This document shows positions 60,977 through 64,000 of a DNA stretch of 64,000 nt, piece after piece. Both the position numbers and the translations under genes were made by a program. The DNA comes from Caulobacteraceae bacterium UBA3198 (GTDB taxonomy: Bacteria; Pseudomonadota; Alphaproteobacteria; Caulobacterales; Caulobacteraceae), in contig DEWY01000015.1 of the NCBI GenBank assembly GCA_002363865.1, forward strand, positions 372,001 to 436,000, given 5' to 3'. Positions within the stretch are counted from its first letter, which is position 1. Every line of letters begins with the position of its first letter. The notes beneath the pieces are model-generated. The model was not told where the DNA came from and did no database searches. It was given only the letters and a program-made list of their open reading frames with translations.

Positions 60977-61720
60977 TCAAGGCGTTGGCGTCTTGAGGTC
61001 CAGGGCTGCGCAGAATGCAGTCATATCCGCCGGCGGCGGGGCGGTGATGCGCAGGCGCTCGCCGCCGGCCAGGGGCACGTCCAGGGCCGCGGCGTGGAGC
61101 ATCAATCGAGAACAGGCCTGTCCCCCCAGGCTCAGCGCCCCGCCATAGCGGACATCGCCGGCGATGGGCCGACTGATGGAGGCCATATGAACCCGCAGCT
61201 GATGCATCCGGCCGGTCTTTGGCGACAGCTCCACCAGGGCGGCGGTGGCGGTGGCGCTGAGGGTTCGGTAGCGGCTCTGGGCGGTCTCGGCGCCTTCGGC
61301 CTCGGCGGCGCAGATGCGCATATAGGCCTCGCGGCCGATCTCTTCCCGGCGCATGGGCTTGTCGATCAGGCCTTCGCGGGGTTCCGGCGCGCCGGGGGCC
61401 ACCACGGCCAGATAGGTCTTGCCGAACCGCCTGGCCATCATCGCCTTGCCCAGCGCCGAGGCCGCCGGCTTGGTCTTGGCCGTCAGGATGACGCCCGAAG
61501 TGTCCCGGTCCAGGCGGTGGATCAGGCGGGGCCGCGCCTTGCCCGGCTTGGCGAAGGCGAACAGCAGCTCGTCCAGCGTATGGACCTGGCCGCGCCCGCC
61601 CTGGCTCGACAGGCCCGAGGGTTTGTTGAGGGCCAGCAGGTCAGCGTCCTCATAAATCACTAGTCCGCGCACGAAGGCGATTTCGTCGGCCGAGAGCTGG
61701 ATGTCGCGTTGGGGCTTCAC
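60977..61720 (-). CDS. RluA-family pseudouridine synthase lacking S4 domain
   Basis: 247 residues, MKPQRDIQLSADEIAFVRGL. The catalytic Asp lies in RLIHRLDRDTSGVILTAKT near residue 70, and SPKTGRMHQLRVHMASI near 170 completes the core. No S4 domain is present. It could act on 23S or tRNA substrates (RluA- or TruC-like). It is a paralog of the synthase at 59023-60012, separated by crcB and a lipoprotein gene. Confidence 0.88.
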   Translation of the reverse strand: MKPQRDIQLSADEIAFVRGLVIYEDADLLALNKPSGLSSQGGRGQVHTLDELLFAFAKPGKARPRLIHRLDRDTSGVILTAKTKPAASALGKAMMARRFGKTYLAVVAPGAPEPREGLIDKPMRREEIGREAYMRICAAEAEGAETAQSRYRTLSATATAALVELSPKTGRMHQLRVHMASISRPIAGDVRYGGALSLGGQACSRLMLHAAALDVPLAGGERLRITAPPPADMTAFCAALDLKTPTP

Positions 61721-61729
61721 CCGCCTCCC

Positions 61730-62167
61730 TTAGCGCAGAACCCCCCGGCGGGTCATCGCCCATGCATAGGCCAGCAGAGCCACCCCGATCCCGCCGATCA
61801 CGAAGGTGATCGCGCCGCCCATCAGAGCCCAGCCCCCCGGCGTGAACAGGGCGTAGCCGTTGCTGCCGATGATCCCCAACAGGGAGAGAATGAAGGCGTG
61901 AACGGCGAACCGGCTGCGCAGCAGCAGCAGCACCGAACCCGCCACCGCACCCCAGACCCCGAGCGCCCATACGGCATGCATCCAGGCGGGATAGGCCGCC
62001 ATGTAGGCGATCTGAGCGTCGCTCATGCCCACCTGCTCGTAAAATGCTGCGCCCTGCAGATGGCTCATCAGGTAGTCGTAGCCGCCATACCCGTTCCACA
62101 GCAGCGCTACTGCGCCGACGACCCACAGATGCCAAGGGGTCGTCCTGGCGTTGACGGTATCAGACAT
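61730..62167 (-). CDS. Conserved-type four-span membrane protein
   Basis: 145 residues, MSDTVNARTTPWHLWVVGAVAL. About four transmembrane helices are visible (about 13-30, 65-82, 90-106, 118-137), with WNGYGGYDYLMSHL after the first. The layout fits a widespread small alphaproteobacterial membrane protein often mislabelled as a sugar transporter; the function is unknown. It lies nine bases upstream of the pseudouridine synthase. Confidence 0.75.
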   Translation of the reverse strand: MSDTVNARTTPWHLWVVGAVALLWNGYGGYDYLMSHLQGAAFYEQVGMSDAQIAYMAAYPAWMHAVWALGVWGAVAGSVLLLLRSRFAVHAFILSLLGIIGSNGYALFTPGGWALMGGAITFVIGGIGVALLAYAWAMTRRGVLR

Positions 62168-62231
62168 ATCAACCTCCCCGATCTCGACGCGACCCTAGAT
62201 CGCGCCGTTTGGGAGAACAATGGTCTTTGAT

Positions 62232-63533
62232 CTAGGCCTTGCCGTTGCGGATCGCCGCCCAGCGCTCCAGTCGCGCCTTGATGGGCGCCTCGGCGCCCTC
62301 GCCCTTGGGACGGTAGAAGGTCGGCCGCTCCATCTCGTCGGGGAAGTAGTTCTGGCCGGAGAAGCCTTCCTCGGTGTCGTGGTCGTAGGCGTAGCCCTTG
62401 CCATAGCCCAGGTCGCGCATCAGCCGGGTGGGCGCGTTGCGGATGTGGGCCGGCGGCATCAGGGAGCCGGTCGCCTTGGCCGCCTTTTGGGCTGCCTTGA
62501 AGGCCACATAGACGGCGTTGGACTTGGGCGCGGTGGCCAGGTGGACCACCAGCTGGGCCAGCGCAATCTCGCCCTCGGGGCTGCCCAGGAAGTCGTAGGT
62601 GTCCTTGGCCGCATTGGCGAGGACGAGCGCCATGGGATCGGCCGCGCCGATGTCCTCAGCCGCCGTGCGGATCAGGCGCCTGGCCAGATAGAGCGGGTCC
62701 TCCCCGCCCCCCAGCATGCGGGCCAGCCAGTAGAGGGCGGCGTCCGGGTCTGAGCCGCGGATCGACTTATGGAGGGCGGAGATGAGGTTGTAGTGCTCCT
62801 CCCGGTCCTTGTCATAGGCCGGGCTGCGCTTCTGCAGGATGGCGCCGAGCTCCTTGGTGGACAGAGCCTTGGCCGTGCCGATGTTGAACAGGGTCTCGGC
62901 CAGGGTCAGCAGATAGCGGCCGTCCCCGTCGGCCAGGGCGACCAGGGCCTGGCGGGCCTCAGGCTCCAGCGGCAGCGCGCGGCCCTCGAAGGCTTCGGCC
63001 TTGGCCAGCAGCGTGGTGAGCGCCTCGTCGTCCAGGCGCTTGAGCACGAAGACCTGGCAGCGCGACAGCAGCGCCCCGTTCAGCTCGAAGGACGGGTTCT
63101 CGGTGGTAGCGCCCACCAGGGTGACGATCCCCTCCTCCACAAAGGGCAGGAAGCCGTCCTGCTGGGCCCGGTTGAAACGGTGGATCTCGTCGACGAACAA
63201 CAGGGTCGACTGGCCGGCCAGCCGCCGCGCTCGGGCCTGTTCGAAGGCCTTTTTCAGGTCGGCCACCCCGGTGAAGACCGCCGAAAGCTGCTGGAACTCA
63301 TAGCCCGCCGCCTTGGCCAGCAGCCGGGCGATTGTGGTCTTGCCGGTCCCCGGCGGCCCCCACAGGATCATGGAGGCCAGGCGATGGGCCTGAGCCATGC
63401 GGCCGATGGGGCCATCCTCCCCCAGCAGATGGTCCTGCCCCACCACCTCGCCCAGGGTCTGCGGGCGCAGGCGGTCAGCCAACGGCGAGGGCGCATGCGG
63501 GGTCAGCCCAGCGGCTTCGAAGAGATCGGCCAT
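62232..63533 (-). CDS. rarA: Replication-associated recombination protein A (MgsA/RarA)
   Basis: 433-residue AAA+ ATPase of the clamp-loader clade, acting at stalled forks. The start is ATG 63533 (MADLFEAAGLTPHAPSPLADRLRP). Walker A is GPPGTGKTT near 63, Walker B LLFVDEIHRF near 112, sensor 1 is GATTENPSFELN, and the C-terminal tetramerisation region carries DPDAALYWLARMLGGGEDP. It lies 64 bases upstream of the membrane-protein gene. Confidence 0.95.
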   Translation of the reverse strand: MADLFEAAGLTPHAPSPLADRLRPQTLGEVVGQDHLLGEDGPIGRMAQAHRLASMILWGPPGTGKTTIARLLAKAAGYEFQQLSAVFTGVADLKKAFEQARARRLAGQSTLLFVDEIHRFNRAQQDGFLPFVEEGIVTLVGATTENPSFELNGALLSRCQVFVLKRLDDEALTTLLAKAEAFEGRALPLEPEARQALVALADGDGRYLLTLAETLFNIGTAKALSTKELGAILQKRSPAYDKDREEHYNLISALHKSIRGSDPDAALYWLARMLGGGEDPLYLARRLIRTAAEDIGAADPMALVLANAAKDTYDFLGSPEGEIALAQLVVHLATAPKSNAVYVAFKAAQKAAKATGSLMPPAHIRNAPTRLMRDLGYGKGYAYDHDTEEGFSGQNYFPDEMERPTFYRPKGEGAEAPIKARLERWAAIRNGKA

Positions 63534-63737
63534 CGGCGACTCATAGCAAATGCCGGGCGCGCTCGCCGCAACCACTTGGGGGGCGCGTCAGCCCGATGGG
63601 CCGAGCCGAAGTCCGCTTTCGGGCCGGGCACCTCATCAAGCGAGCCTGCGTCTGACGGCTGTACCGCGCTGGGTTTCTGACACCACCTTCGACAATGCGA
63701 ACTGGACTGCAGCGCTTAACTAAGGTCGTCTCCGCTG
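63534..63737. other. Intergenic region with an inverted GCGGAC repeat copy
   Basis: GTCCGCTTTC (63611-63620) is the reverse complement of the repeat core seen near 13.6 and 15.7 kb. It separates rarA from the partial ORF at the window edge. No terminator or RNA gene is evident. Confidence 0.4.
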
Positions 63738-64000
63738 ATGGGCGGCGAGATCATATTCCTAGTCCCGGCGGTGTTCGGTTTCGCTGCTGTCGCAACGGTC
63801 GGCGGTACGCTCGTGCTCTGGCTGGTCTGGCTCGGAGCCCACCGATGGAGTCCTCTCTCACGGCGCACGGGTTCGTCGCGCTTTCCGGTCGGCGTGGCTG
63901 CTTCGGTACTGCTTGTGATCTCATTGCCTGTCGGCTGCATGCGAGCCTGCCAGCCCGTCCCCCAGCCCGAAAGCGCCAGGACAGTGGCTGCCTTCGAGGT
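63738..64000 (+). CDS. Hypothetical membrane protein (partial, 3' end outside window)
   Basis: An ATG-started frame at 63738 runs open to the window edge, 87 codons so far: MGGEIIFLVPAVFGFAAVAT. Two hydrophobic stretches (about 5-33 and 50-66) suggest membrane anchoring, followed by a short Cys/Pro-containing segment. Codon use is less GC-biased than the neighbours. It is unrecognised and could be a chance ORF, since the end is unseen. Confidence 0.45.
   Translation, partial: MGGEIIFLVPAVFGFAAVATVGGTLVLWLVWLGAHRWSPLSRRTGSSRFPVGVAASVLLVISLPVGCMRACQPVPQPESARTVAAFE

Overview
The window looks like chromosomal core DNA of a high-GC alphaproteobacterium, most probably family Caulobacteraceae (Caulobacter or Phenylobacterium type). 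The evidence is gene content: a divK-pleD cell-cycle operon, mipZ, DUF1489, an ATP12-type ATPase chaperone, a CC0125/CC1285-type lipoprotein, a phasin, and a pyrB followed by a degenerate pyrC. GC-rich codon usage produces many long antisense reading frames that are not genes. Genus is inferred from memory, not from a search.

Layout. 1-2.2 kb: gatCA (gatA runs off the left edge) and a sulfotransferase on the minus strand. 2.3-13.5 kb: a housekeeping run on the plus strand with ruvX, pyrB, a catalytically degenerate pyrC, plsY, dprA, topA, an ABC/RecF-like ATPase and rnr. 13.5-15.9 kb: a short, visibly less GC-rich accessory stretch with orphan hypotheticals, one frameshifted gene and several copies of a GCGGACAT-type intergenic repeat. 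15.9-18.3 kb: NUDIX, FMN reductase, pirin and rpmG. 18.4-20.2 kb: divK-pleD, with a near-consensus CtrA box upstream of divK. 20.2-23.1 kb: HAD phosphatase, ROK sugar kinase and dinB, tightly coupled. 23.3-25.9 kb: clpS-clpA. 26-31.4 kb: HIT hydrolase, a TonB-dependent receptor and a GNAT/GDPD/RidA operon. 31.5-35.9 kb: a phasin with palindromic operator-like sites, a D,D-carboxypeptidase, a membrane J-protein, mipZ and panC.

35.9-44.6 kb: leucine catabolism, with methylcrotonyl-CoA carboxylase alpha and beta, methylglutaconyl-CoA hydratase and isovaleryl-CoA dehydrogenase. These are interrupted by a cNMP-patatin protein, two small lipoproteins and a compact unannotated transcription unit at about 42.48-42.69 kb. 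44.7-48.9 kb: a membrane-tethered lysozyme, mgtE, tRNA-Leu(GAG), a FliN-like protein and lipB. 48.9-55.5 kb: both propionyl-CoA carboxylase subunits, interspersed with PRC-barrel, YbjQ-like, msrB, APH-like and BON-domain genes. 55.6-64 kb: the ATP12 chaperone, a DUF1800/DUF1501 pair, two RluA-family pseudouridine synthases, crcB, a lipoprotein, a small membrane protein, rarA and a partial membrane ORF at the right edge.

Working together: MCC, IVD and the hydratase feed leucine carbon to acetyl-CoA, and PCC takes propionyl-CoA to methylmalonyl-CoA. DivK, PleD and MipZ are cell-cycle and polarity proteins. ClpS and ClpA deliver N-degron substrates to ClpP.

No CRISPR array, insertion sequence, integrase or obvious defence island was seen. 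The best candidate for something undescribed is the small transcription unit near 42.5 kb. It has a promoter-like element, a 15-nt Shine-Dalgarno stretch complementary to the expected 3' tail of 16S rRNA, a 21-codon ORF, two hairpins and a strong terminator. All start sites and family names come from reading the sequence; no database search was run.
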